A DNA stretch of 64,000 nt from NCBI GenBank assembly GCA_003116995.1, contig BDSL01000015.1:1364001-1428000 (forward strand), in the 5' to 3' direction. A program made the position numbers and the translations under genes. The notes beneath the pieces are model-generated. The model was not told where the DNA came from. It searched no databases and saw only the letters and a program-made list of their open reading frames with translations. Shown piece after piece: positions 12,001-22,900 of this stretch (position 1 is its first letter; every line of letters starts with the position of its first letter). The DNA is from Yamagishiella unicocca (taxonomy: Eukaryota > Chlorophyta > Chlorophyceae > Chlamydomonadales > Volvocaceae).

Positions 12001-13239
12001 CTCGTTCGTGCGGGGCGCCGCGGCCACTCGCCCCTGGGTGCTGACACACGAGCTGCAGCACAACGCCGGCCTGTTGCACGCTGGCAGGTGTGTGTCAAGG
12101 GGGTTGGGGTGGGGTGGGGTTACAGAAAAGAACCGGTAACTCGACGTGGGAAGTGTAGCTGGTGCACAGCCTTCGGGTGGGGTGGGGTGGGGTGCGTGCC
12201 GTACTGGTGCAGAGAAAGCCATCGCCTACGTCAAGAAGCGATGGCGCCAAAGCGAACAGTGGACGTACGGTGCCTTTTGGCTAGCGTCGTGAGGGAGGAG
12301 CAGTGCAAACGGTACCACCGGGTGGGGCCGGTCGACTGACCCACTGACTGACCCACCGACCCACCGAATGAGGCTCTCCCGCACATACACATCTACGCCA
12401 CCGTGACCCGGTGGCCTCTAGCCAGCTGCCCAGAGGGCCAGCTGGCACCCAGCTCCTGCCTTTTCCCCAACGCTGTAGCGACGGCTTGAAAGCGACCCGG
12501 ACCAACCGTCAGCGGCATTGCCCTGCTCGCTCGTTCGTCCAACCGCAGGGGCACCGACCCGTACGGCGATCCAACCGACCCGATGGGCGACCTATCCGCG
12601 GCCACGGCCGCGGGCGGCGGCGAGGTCCTATGCCACAACGCGCCGCTGGGAGGACGGTTGTACTGGTCGGCGCCGTTGCAACTGGGTCCGGGCAGGACGG
12701 GTCCTCACGGCAATCTAACCGCCACCAACTTCACGGCCGGCCGCAACACGTTGACGCTGACCCTGCCCGCAGCCGGCACCCAGCGCGATAACTTTGTGGT
12801 TGTGAACTTGGGCGTCCACTTGGGCAGCCTGCGGGAAATCGCCAAGATTCCCTGCCCCACGTACTACATCAGCTACCGAGTCAGGAATAAAACGTACGGC
12901 GGGTACGACAGCGCCCTACCGGAGTCGTACAGCAGGAAGGTGCACGTGCACGTCTACAATTCCACGGGCGACTATCCGGACTTTGGGAACGCGCCCAACT
13001 TGATCGGCGCGACTGGGGCTGGGGATGCGTGGACGAGCGCCTTTGTGCCGATAGACGCCGCCACAAAGTTGGGAGGAGGCCTGCGAGTGCGTGTTACTAG
13101 CGCGGGTCCCGTGTCAGCGCTGGTCACGATCTGTCGGATGACTACTTTGCGAGAAAGTGCGAGCGAGGATTGTTGGGACGGCATCGACAATGACTGCGAC
13201 TCTCTGTTTGATGATATGGACCCAGACTGCAACACGTAG
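9023..13239 (+). CDS. Gametolysin-like M11 metalloprotease, secreted
   Basis: Zinc metalloprotease of the gametolysin (peptidase M11) family, whose known members degrade the glycoprotein cell wall or extracellular matrix of volvocine algae. The first exon (9023-9116) carries a signal peptide (MSRSLLIVYTFLAFGAVV, then NADA). It joins in phase to an exon starting at 9402 (EGTVTLLTAYGGRVVVH) that runs to about 9918. Further exons are 10379-10543 (LRRLPRNGFVDVF, then LLDVCGKENPF), 11373-11613 (MDPDRLVVLGPITVPCSG), one ending at 12087, and 12549-13239. The exon ending at 12087 holds HELQHNAGLLHAG, a complete HExxHxxGxxH metzincin zinc site. The following GTDPYGDPTDPMGD and CHNAP match the region after the active site in this family. 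The C-terminus ends in an acidic Cys motif (DCWDGIDNDCDSLFDD, then DPDC) resembling MopE-type putative metal-binding tails. Exon borders between 9918 and 10379, 10543 and 11373, and before 11915 are not settled. A GCG run encodes eight alanines near 11500. Confidence 0.85.
10143..10216. repeat. 12-bp tandem repeat, 6 copies
   Basis: CTCACCCCCGCA repeated head to tail, probably intronic within the M11 protease gene. Confidence 0.95.
12112..12190 (+). repeat. Dispersed intronic element, copy 1
   Basis: Core AAGAACCGGTAACTCGAC followed by GTGGGAAGTGTAGCTGG and TGCACAGCCTTCGGG, flanked by GGGGTGGGGT runs. It lies in the intron after the zinc-site exon of the M11 gene, in the gene's sense orientation. 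Related copies occur in introns of the NRAMP, thioredoxin and dehydroquinate-synthase-like genes. Confidence 0.8.
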
Positions 13240-15176
13240 CTCGCTCTTGGTCGCGACCCGGGAGGCCGCTGCATTTCCGACCACCTAGCACGGCAATCAG
13301 GGCGGCCGCTGTGACTCGGCCACCGCTTGCCTGAGCGTGGTCGAGCCGTGCAGGCGCAAGGCTGTGTTATGTCAGAGCCAGCTGTAAAGGCCACCACTCA
13401 ACCAGGGCTGGCCCGTAGGTTACCGCCGGTTCGCATGCTGGCTGCCCTGCAGGCTGGCTGCCCTGCATGCTGGCTGCCCTGCAGGCTGGCTGCCCTGCAT
13501 GCTGGCTGCCCTGCATGCTGGCTGCCCTGCAGGCTGGCTGCCCTGCAGGCTGGCTGCCCTGCAGGCTGGCTGCCACCCCGCTACTGGCAGGCCAACGCGC
13601 TCTCTGCCTACCATACGCGACGAACGCATGACACGTGGGGGGGAGGCCGCGAGGACCTGTCCTGATGCCCCGCCCCCGCGGCCCTGGGCGCAACAGCCGG
13701 CCTCCGGCCTGACCCCTCACTGCCGGCCCCCGCAGCGCAGAGCCCGGCACCCCCAACACAACAACACAGGCAAGGCGAGACCACCGGCACACACAGGTCC
13801 GGTGCGTCAAGCTGTCGCCACTCAGGCCACCCAGCCGGCCACCCCTCCAGAACCAGCGGGGGCAACGGCGCCGGAACAAAAGACACTCGGCAACAGCGGC
13901 GAACACTCGCACCACGCACGACGACATGCTCCCTGGGACGGGCAGGCGGGTGAGGCCACCGACGGCCGGAAGCACGCTTCCTCGCCCCCCCCCCCGCTCG
14001 CGTCCGCATCTGCATCCGCATCTGGCGCCAACGCCGATGCGGTCGCTGCGCTCGGTCGGGTGCTTGGAGCGCTGCCATGGCGCGGTGTCACACCTCCACT
14101 TCCTCCCCCACCCCCTGCATCTCCACACCCGTTTGAGCACCCCCGGGATTGCCCCGGGGTGCACCAAAACAGCCCATGTACGGCATCCTCACTACCCTTG
14201 ACTTAACTAGTCCGTAATGGGTCCATGTCGCTCGTGAGCAAGCTAGATGCACGAGGCATCAGTCCAGAGGCGTCGAGTCAGTCCCCGCGGCGATACATGC
14301 GGCGGCTCGGCGCAGGCATACATGTCGCACTCCACGCCCTCTGCCTCTTAGCTACCCAACAGGCGCAACAACCGCCCCATGCGGTACGTGCTCCGCCCGC
14401 GGGCGCAACCCGCGCCAGCACGGCCTCCGCGCACTCGGTGTTGTGCGGCCCCCGCTCGGTTGCCCTTGCCCACTCCTGTTATATGACCCCTGGGCGTGGG
14501 CCTCCCAGCCTCCAGCCGCTCGTCAGCACATGACAGGTTGCGAAACGTCAAGAACCCGCACGCTACATCGAAACGTCGAAACAGCCGCCTCGGGCTGAAC
14601 GATCCTATATGCGTTATGGCGGCAGCTGTTGGAGGATCCTCGGTGGCCAGGGGCAGGCTCAGGGCCCAGGGCTCGCAGCGCGATGAGACAACGCGATGGC
14701 GGCGCTAGTGCCCCGACTCCCGCACTCCACTTCTCCCTCCCGCCCGCCCGCACTGACACACATACGCCCTCAGACCCGCCTTCCGCGTGCATCCCTAGTG
14801 CGAACGAACCGCCGCTGACCCTCGCAGCCCACCCCTCCCCTGGAGCAGTGCAGCCAGAGCGCGTCGCGACGCTGCCAGGCTGGCGCCGTGCCGCCGTACC
14901 CCCGCCAGCAACCACCCCAGTAACCACCCCAGTAACCGCCCCAGTAACCGACCCAGTAACCGACCCAGCTATAAGGCCCACACGACGCGTGCAGCTATCG
15001 GTACCTGCCCACACATCCGCCAACCCACGCGTCCTCCCGCCCGCCAGGCCGCCCGGCACACGCCGCTACCCCACTCGGCAAGGGCCTCCCACCCTCCTTT
15101 CCTCCACAGGCACCCGCTGCTGCTGCTCCTTCGGCTGCTACTGCTACTGCTGCTGCTGCTACTGCCGCTGCTGCCG
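13240..15176. other. Intergenic, repeat-rich; no gene supported
   Basis: Spans the 3' flanks of the convergent M11 and thioredoxin genes. Long GC-driven frames on both strands (for example 13367-14167 minus and 14629-15261 plus) have biased composition and pass through repeats; I see no domain in them. It holds a 16-bp array, a 12-bp GTAACCNNCCCA array (14909-14970) and a CTG-rich tract just before 15177. Confidence 0.6.
13436..13571. repeat. 16-bp tandem repeat, about 8 copies
   Basis: Unit GCTGGCTGCCCTGCAK (K is G or T), head to tail, about 200 bp past the M11 protease stop codon. It produces a spurious Leu/Ala/Cys-rich frame. Confidence 0.95.
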
Positions 15177-16398
15177 CTACTTGGTGTGCTTCTTGATGAG
15201 GTCCTCCAGCAGGTCGGGACGCGCACCGCTGAAGCTCTCCACCCGCCTGCCGCCTTTGTAATACACAAAGGTGGGCTGCGGGTAAGGGGGAGGGGTAGGG
15301 GAGGAGGGGGGGTGCGGGGCGGAGGGAGGGAGGCAGAGGGCGGCGGCAGGTGATGTGATCAGGCGAGGTGGTGGTGGGAGGCTGGCAGTCAGTGGGCGCC
15401 CCCCGTGCTCAAGCATGCGCCCATGAGCCATGACTATGTGTCCGAAGACAACGTGCCAGCTATTGTACCTATGTCGTGTAACCGGTCTACATGATCCTCC
15501 CCCCCCGCCGACCATGCGCCAACTATCCTGTCCTTTTCGCGTCAACGGTCTTCACGCCCCCCCCCCCCAGCGTCCTCCGCCGCGCCATCCTCCCCCAGTA
15601 ACTGTCCTCACCACGCCCGTGACGCTGTGGTCGTTGACGGTGTTAGCTAGCCCCGCGTTGTCGATGTCGATCTTGACGAACGAGACCTAGGGCGGCACAC
15701 CAGCAGTCGCGAAGAGGAGGTGCAAGCTCAGAATATACGCAATGCAGTAGTCCCGAATGATTTGGAGCTTGCAGCAGTGATGGATGCAGCCCGGCGTTTG
15801 CTGCAACGCGCAGATGGTCGTCGTGAGAACAGACAGCCCGTAGTCAACGGCGGAGGCTATATCGCTTACCAACTGCAACATCCGTTTCAAAGCGGCAGAT
15901 AGGTAGTGGCCAGTGGTGAGCGTGCATGCATGAACTTACAACTTCACACAACGACATATACACGTAACCCACACCGGCAGGACAGAACCTCGACCCGATG
16001 GCCCCGCGGCGCATTCCCCAGTGCCCCGACATTGACCCCGGCATGGCCTCACATCGGCATACTTGTTGGAGAGTTGGCTGAACACCGGCGCAATCATACG
16101 ACACGGCCCACACCACTTGGCGGTGAAGTCGCAGATCATAAGAGAGCCTGAATCTGCACACATCGGTTGAAGCGACTTCAGATTCGCAGGTAAATGCAGG
16201 AGATGAAACGTGGTAATCAAGCCGCGAGCACGATTGTGTCCGGGTTGCCTCACCCGCGACCTCGGTCAGCTTCGAGGCGAAATCCTTGTCGCTTTGCAAG
16301 TCGATGACCTTGTCAGCAGCGCCTCCTGCATCATGTTGTTCAATTAGCGGCCGGAGCGAGAATGAAAGAATAGCCCGCCGAGACGCCAGGCCCCTCAT
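15177..16398 (-). CDS. Thioredoxin, possibly organelle-targeted
   Basis: Small dithiol oxidoreductase that reduces protein disulfides. Four exons, all in phase: 16398-16254, 16153-16053, 15686-15612 and 15275-15177. The second exon carries CDFTAKWCGPCRM with the WCGPC active site. The third reads VSFVKIDIDNAG, then VNDHSVTGV. The last begins PTFVYYKGGRR, giving the conserved cis-proline motif VPT across the junction, and ends in LIKKHTK. With the start at 16398 the protein is about 139 residues, versus about 105-110 for a bare thioredoxin. The extra roughly 28 residues (MRGLASRRAILSFSLRPL...) are basic and Ser/Leu-rich, like a mitochondrial presequence. The same frame stays open up to an ATG at 16527. 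Alternatively, an acceptor at 16326 could join a separate first exon, which would make the protein a short cytosolic form. Core identity is very secure; the start is not. Confidence 0.9.
15458..15512 (-). repeat. Dispersed intronic element, diverged copy
   Basis: Reads on the minus strand as ACCGGTTACACGACATAGG followed by TACAATAGCTGGCAC, matching the element at 12112 with several changes. It lies in the last intron of the thioredoxin gene, in the gene's sense orientation. A second, weaker look-alike follows at about 15520-15570. Confidence 0.5.
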
Positions 16399-16820
16399 GC
16401 AGTACCTGCTGCTGCGTAACCAGCATTTAGGCCTATTGATTTGATCGCGTAAACATTTGGTAGGAGCGAATGGCCACACCGGGCGGACCGAATAACTTGC
16501 GAGAGCATTTCGAACCGAAATATGCACACGTGCTTCAAAATTTTAGAGTGTATAGTCTAAATATTTGTGTTTCTGTGTTGCCCATACGAGATGCTAAATG
16601 CCAGGGCCGTGTCATTGAGTTGGTCCGACATTTCCATCGGTCGTATCCTCACATCTGAAGTTATCACTACAACCTCCTTGGGCTGGCTGTCGTCCTAACA
16701 ACAATGGCAACCCAAACGACCTTTTCTGTTCGATTTGGGTGCAGCATGCCGCATAGACCCACGGGCCGGGCTTGAAGGCCACCCCTCAGCGGTCCCCCGC
16801 GGCGGCCCCTCTGCACATCA
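16399..16820. other. Divergent promoter region
   Basis: Interval of about 420 bp between the divergently oriented thioredoxin and serine-protease genes, so both promoters must lie here. If thioredoxin starts at the 16527 ATG, only about 290 bp remains. No clear promoter element was identified. Confidence 0.4.
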
Positions 16821-18699
16821 ATGACCCATCAGCGCACTGCGGCGAGCGCCCTTGAGCTTCATGCGCTATTCCTCCTGTTGTTTGCGATGGCGGTGACGGC
16901 CGTGATAGATGACCCAGCGGCCTGCAATGAAGGCGCCGCCCACGCAGGCCAGGCCGCAGGGCCCGGTTGTGCAAGTCCGGCACGTGCCAACGAACACCCA
17001 TTCAAACCACTCGTAAGCATATAGCACATGTTTTTAACCTTCATGGCCATGCCCTCTCTCTGCTGATTCGCCGCTCAACGTCGGCACTCGACGCAGGCGC
17101 GGGCAGCGGCGCCCCCGCCGTACCCACTCCACATGGTCGGCCAGCTCCGAAGCGGCTGTACGGCATTCTTGGTTGGGCCCTGCCACCTGCTCACCGTGGC
17201 GCACTGCGTGTACGACCCAGTACGACAAATCTGGTGGCCAGGGCTGGAGTTCAGTGCAGGTGCGGCCTGCGGGGGCGTACTCTGCGCCTGGCCCTGCCTA
17301 CCGGGATGGGTAACCGGCCCGTTGACACCAACACTTGCCACAGCACCCCCCCCCCAAAAGCACATGACCACCGCGACGCCGAACCTGATCTCAAATCTCA
17401 ATCCAGCTGTTGCCCGCCCGGCACCCGCATAACGGCACAACAGGCCGCAACGGCGCAGCGGCCTGGGCGCCGTACGGCACCGTCTCCTGGCGCGCGACGG
17501 AAGTTCCTGAGGCCTGGCGGCGGGGCGGCGGCGCCGGCGACGCCGCGGCGACACCGTACGACTACGCGCTGGTGGTGGTTTCGGAGCCGCTGGGCCGGCG
17601 GCTGGGCTGGATGCGCATAGGCGGCTGCGGAGGCGCGGACGCCGGCAGCGACTGGGCCGGCGGCAGTAGCAGTCCCCGGCCGGCGCCACCGCCGGCTGCA
17701 CGCCGCGCCGCTTGGGTACAGGTATGATTGCGGGCGCTGGGTCCTGGGCGCTGGGTCCTGGGCGCTGGGTCCTGGGCGCTGGGTCCTGGGCGACGGCTAC
17801 TGCCGACGGCGGACTGGGTGCTGGGAACCCGCGCCTGCCGCGGATAACTATCCAAGCGGCAGTGAGCTGTTCGTCGGTTCGTGAAAAAATGTATATACGA
17901 CCAGCTTGCCGTACCGTTCGTACGCCTGTTTGTCGTACCCTCGTGTCACGACCGCGGGCCCTGCCGCCGCCAGGTGGCGGGCTACCCGGACGACCAGGAA
18001 AACGGCACCATGTGGGTGGAGGGCTGCAAGCTGTACGGCGGGGGGCGCAACGCCGTTGCTACACCCGGCGGCCAAGGGGGCGGCTCTTCTTCGAGCGGCG
18101 GTACGGCGATGTCGTACCACGACTGCCACACGCGGGGCGGCAACTCTGGGTCGCCGCTCTGGGTCACCCTGCCGCGGGTGCGGCATGGCGGGTGCCACCG
18201 TAGCGGCCCTTGTTGCTATGGTCCGGCTCAACCGTCCACCACCAGTTTCGAACAATGGCACCTCTTGACTTCGGTTCGTGGGGTATACGGTCAGGGCCTT
18301 CGGGCCTTACGTCTGTAACAAACAATTACACCTCGGCGGCATTCGTCCCCGTCTAACCGATATGACCCCACCCCACCCGGTGTACCCCTGGTCCGCCGCC
18401 GCCACTCCCGCCACCGACTCCACCACACTGTGTTTTCCGTTTTTTACGCGTAGAGCCCGCAGGAGAGTCGCCAGGGAGGTGGCGGCGGCGGCGGCGGCGG
18501 TGCGGCGGCGTACGACACACAGCCGCTGGCGGGGGGCGTCCCGTGCGCGGCGGCGATGCACGTGGCGGGGGAGCGGGTCAGGCGCTGGGACGCCGCGGGC
18601 CGTTTGTACGACAATCGGACCCGGGGGCTGGCGGTGAACCTGGAGGGTGAGGCGGGCGCCTGGTTGCGACGGGTGGTCGCTGAGCATGGCGGCTGCTAG
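16821..18699 (+). CDS. Secreted trypsin/V8-like serine protease
   Basis: Chymotrypsin-fold serine endopeptidase, probably secreted. Exons with consistent phases: 16821-17012, 17097-17259, 17459-17721, 17974-18177, and 18454 or 18463 to 18699. The first exon has a signal-peptide core (LHALFLLLFAMAVTAVI). Catalytic residues are all visible: His100 in LLTVAHCVYDP, Asp152 in PYDYALVVV, and Ser264 in RGGNSGSPLW. The Asp context DYALVVV and the spacing resemble glutamyl-endopeptidase (V8/S1B) types as much as classical trypsins. A second-domain landmark is VAGYPDDQENGTMWVEGC. The last exon opens with a glycine run from a GGC microsatellite and ends EHGGC. Length is about 352 residues. Either AG at 18452-18453 or at 18461-18462 could start the final exon, a three-codon difference. 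The gene is divergent from thioredoxin and convergent with the NRAMP gene. Confidence 0.87.
17733..17791. repeat. 14-bp tandem repeat, 4 copies
   Basis: GCGCTGGGTCCTGG units just inside the donor of the third intron of the serine-protease gene. Confidence 0.95.
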
Positions 18700-19945
18700 C
18701 TGGCGGCTGGCGTGGTGAGAGGGCACTGGAAGAGGTTTGGAAAGTGGGGAATCCGATCGTACAGTTGGATAACAAGTTCGTATAAAATGGGCCGAGCGAA
18801 GTGTTTGCTCGCCGTACACCGTCTAGAACTAGACGCTCTCTAGCCGTCCTAGGCCAGCCAAACACGCACACAAATGAGCTGGCCTGTCGTCCCTGATGAA
18901 AATGGTCCATTTCCGCGCGATGCACGCCAAAAACAAGCTTCGCCAGGCAAGGAGAGAGCCCTCTCGCCAAGCGATGCAGCCACCCTCAAAACCACGCAAC
19001 CCGTTGAAAACAACCACCCTGCTGCTGCCGCTGCTGCTGCTGCTCGTGTTGCTACTGCCGCTGGCTACCTCCATCGGTCGGCGACACCCCGTGCCTCCAT
19101 CCCCCAGGTCCTCCTTACTCCTACATCGTGTTTCCTCTCCACCCAGCGCCTCGCACCCTGCCGCGACTTGCAATGCGAAGCCGCTCTATCCGCACCTGCT
19201 GCGGCGCTTATTGGGACAGGTCTGTGTACGCGCCCTAGGGTCCCGATGCCCCCATCTGCTCATGTATCTCGCTCCTGCCATGCGACGACTCCAGTCGCGC
19301 TCCGAATATCCCCCCCTCGCTGTCTTCCCCTCTCTCGCTCCCTCACCCCACCTCCACCTCCGCTCCAAGCAGACCGGCCCCACACCGCGGTCGGAACCCC
19401 AAGTCAGTCACGTGGGCCTCTGCGCAGACGCACAGACACACGGCCTTTGCACAAACACGGCCTTTGCACAGACACACGGCCTTCGCGCAAACACAGCCCC
19501 TACACGTGCATCGTCACCCTCGCCTCCCCAAGCAACGCTAACACAGCGGGGCTTCCCCGCAGTCGCCGACTGGCGACGCCATAACCTAGCCCCACGACCC
19601 ATGGGTCCGTCTCGCTCGCCCGCTCTCACAGCGTTTGTCGTCTTATTAACTTCGGACCGAGAGGCCCCCCTCGACACAGCCTCGTCCCCCTCCCGGGTTA
19701 TGGCCGCCAGCTGGCAGGTACCGTGCCCCCCCTTGACCTCACAGTGGCAGGTGGGCAGGTGCCCCCCTCAGCTCACAGCTGGCAGGTGCCGTGCCCCCCC
19801 TTGACCTCACAGTGGCAGGTGGGCAGGTGCCCCCCTCAGCTCACAGCTGGCAGGTGCCGTGCCCCCCTCAGCTCACAGCTGGCAGCGGGGCAGGCGGCTC
19901 ACAGCCTGCCTCGGCCCTCACTTCCGATCGTCCTCACGCCAGTGA
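18700..19945. other. Convergent intergenic region with repeats
   Basis: Lies between the stop codons of the serine protease (plus) and NRAMP (minus) genes. The overlapping Pro/Leu-rich frames on the plus strand derive from CTG and CCC tracts and show no domain. Tandem repeats include CGGCCTTTGCACA-type units (about 19435-19495) and a 68-bp unit. Confidence 0.6.
19716..19882. repeat. 68-bp tandem repeat, about 2.4 copies
   Basis: Unit contains TGCCCCCCTTGACCTCACAG and TGGCAGGTGGGCAGGTGCCC. It lies within the presumed 3' flank of the NRAMP gene. Confidence 0.9.
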
Positions 19946-22900
19946 TCACAGCTCCGCCCCGTCTTCCCGCGGCAGTAGCGGCTGCTGCAACTCATCGCCG
20001 CCAGCCACTGCCGCCGCCGCCCCACGCCGCTGCTGCTGCCGGCGCCGCTGCTGCTGCTGCTGGGGCACGGGCACGGACACGGGTTCCGGAGCATCCGCCG
20101 CCTTCCGGGGCACACCGCAGCACGTGGCTGCCGCGGCCGCCGCTGCACTCGCAACCGCCTGCGTCGCCTGCTGCTCGGCCCCATCCGCCGCCAACGACGA
20201 CACTCCATTTACCCCCTCCGGCGCCGCCGCCCGCACACCCTCCTCCCCGCCGCTGCTGCTCCCGCCCCCCTCCGCCTCCACCTCCACCTCCTCCACCGCC
20301 TCGCCGTGCCCCCCAGGCGCAACACGCCGGCGCTGCCTCCGCTGCCGCCCCCCGCGGCACCCGCATACCCTTCCTTCACCCCCCTCACCCCCGTCCCCAA
20401 CCCCACTCCCTTCCTTCACCCCCTCCTTGCCCTCCAGCCCGCCGCCTCCGTCTCCAGCCGCCGCTTTAACCACCTCCAGCTGCCCCCCGCCCCCAACCGC
20501 CCAGCACCGGCAGCCGGCGCAGCACCCACACGCCGCCTTGATACACACTCCCGCCTCCCCCGCCTCCGCCCGCTCCTCCGGCACCCCCCCTGCCGGGCCC
20601 CCGGGCTCCCCGAGGGAGCCCTTCCAGCCCAGCCACCTGCCCAGCTGCGACTGCGGCCCCAGGGCCAGGTAGGCTATGAGCGCCAGGTAGAGGACCACCA
20701 GGACGCCCAGCGCCACGCCGCTGACCCACGGGTCGGCCACCACCGCCTCGTACGCGACCTGGTACACCGCCAGCATGTTGATGAGCACCACCAGGGCCGC
20801 TATGGCCCAGCAGAGCGCCGAGGTGGCGGCGGAGTTGGCGAACTGGCCCATGATGACGGGGGAGGAGGTGAAGGTGAGGACCTGGAGATGTCGTGGCGGG
20901 GTGGGGTGGGGTTACAAGTAAGGAACCGGTAACTCGACTGGGGTAATGTAGTTGGTGCATAGCCTGGGGTGGGGTGGGGGCGCTCGGTGAGGTGGCCCGT
21001 GAGTCCGCAGAGGGGGGACAGGAGCACTAGCGATTTGGCGCGGGAGGTGAGGGGAAGGGGTGTTTAAAAACCGAGAGGGGCAGCGAGGGCGGGAAGGTTC
21101 CAGAGGGGCAGCCGTACGTGTGCTGGCCCAACGCGAGCCCAGGGCGACCGCATTCGGAAAATCGATTCGCGAACCCGTCCCGGCCCCCCAGCCCCGCCCC
21201 GTGACCCCACCCGCGTCCCGCCTCTCCTCCTGCAGTCACGGGGCCGAAGGACGCCGGCTTCCCCACCCAGGCCCCCGCCCTCATGAGCTCCTGTCCCGTT
21301 GCGTAAAACGGTTTTTATACACCCCCCCTTCCCCGCCCCGCGCCCCCCCCTTTCCCCGCGCCCCCCCTTTCCCCGCGCCCCGCCCCGCACCCACCGGCAC
21401 CAGCGCGAAGGGCAGCTGTATGCTCTGCAGCAGGTTGAGCCCCTGGTTGAGCTGGTCCAGCTGGTTGCCGCTGCCGCCGCACAGCAGCGCCACAGCCAGG
21501 GTGGGGGCGATGGCCACAGCGCGAGTAAGAGCCACACGAGCCCAGGGGGACACCTTGAGGTCCTGCGGGGTCGGGGGGTGGGTGGGGAGAGAGAGGGTAC
21601 GACACGGCCGAGGGGATGGCGGTTAGTTGGTTTGGTCGGTTGCCGGATCTGCCCCTCCTCGCGATCTCGTCCACACCTCCTCCCGCCGCGCCGCCCTGCC
21701 TTGCCGGGTAACTGGTTCGCTCCCTAGGCCCCCCCTCCCTCACTACCCCCCTCCCCCCTCCCTCCCGCCCTCCCTTCCACCACAACGAAATGCCATTCCT
21801 GGACCTTCTCCTCGTCCCTATTCCCGCCGCCGCTTCCTGCCGCCTCCTCATACGCCTCTACGACAAACGCGTCCAGCCCGCCTTCACCCACGTCCGCCTC
21901 ACCCGCTTCATCCCCGTCCACTCCAATGTCAATGAATCCTCCAAGCGCAACATCTTCACCAGCCAGTTCCACCGCCTCCGCCGCGTCATCACCGACCCCC
22001 ATAACTTCTGCTTCGAAATCGCCCTGGTCTTCAAAGCCCTCGTCGCCCAAGGCCACTCCCAACGCCGGCTGCTCACCACCCTACACACCCTCGTCGCCGC
22101 CTCCCCCTTCCTCTACCACCACGCTCGCCGCGCGGGCGACGTCGACCTCCTGGCCGACATCCACCGCCACCTATGACCCCACCCGCCCTCTCCCCACCCC
22201 CGCCCTGGCGGCCACCCCCACCCCCGCCCCGTCGCGCCCTCACTCCTCCGCCTCCGCACTACCTGACCGCCGCTGCACCCGACAGCGGCGGGGCCCACAC
22301 CTCGTCGGGCCAGCCAGCAGCCCCAGACCTCCCTGCCGGCCCCGGCGTCCAGCAGCCACAGCAGCCGCAGCACCCAGCCCCGGCGTCCAGCAGCCACAGC
22401 AGCCGCAGCACCCAGCCCCGGCGTCCAGCAGCCACAGCAGCCGCAGCACCCAGCCCCGGCGTCCAGCAGCCACAGCAGCCGCCGCACCCCGCCGCCGCTG
22501 CACCCCCCACTTGTAATCCGCCGCCGGCCTCCCTCCGCGCCCCCTCCCCCCCTCCGCACCTCATCCCACGCCAGCCCCTCCGCCCCCTCCACGCCCCCAA
22601 CACCCCGCCAGCCGCGACCGAAACACTCCTAGGAAACAGTTCCCGCCGCCTCTCTCTCCGTTTTTCCCCCCCCGCCCCTCTGCCCACCCGCGCACCCGCC
22701 ATTCGCACTCTGTCTCCTCCCACAGCCCCCTCTCCCCCTCCCCCGCCTGGACCGCCGCTCTCCCACGAGTCCCTCGCCGCCGGCGTCGCATTGTGGCGGC
22801 GCCGTCCTCGCTGTGGCAGTGCTGTGGGGATCCGACCAGCCCGGACCGCGCACTGCCTCACGTCTCCTCGTCTGCTAGCCTTGCCACCTGTCCCGCATCT

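Noticed and set aside
13367..14206. Frames of 266 and 235 codons on opposite strands
   Set aside because: GC-rich overlap running through a 16-bp repeat; no domain or splice evidence.
18874..19804. Proline/leucine-rich frames that look like a secreted protein
   Set aside because: The leucine run is a CTG tract and the rest is low complexity; the interval fits the 3' flank of two convergent genes.
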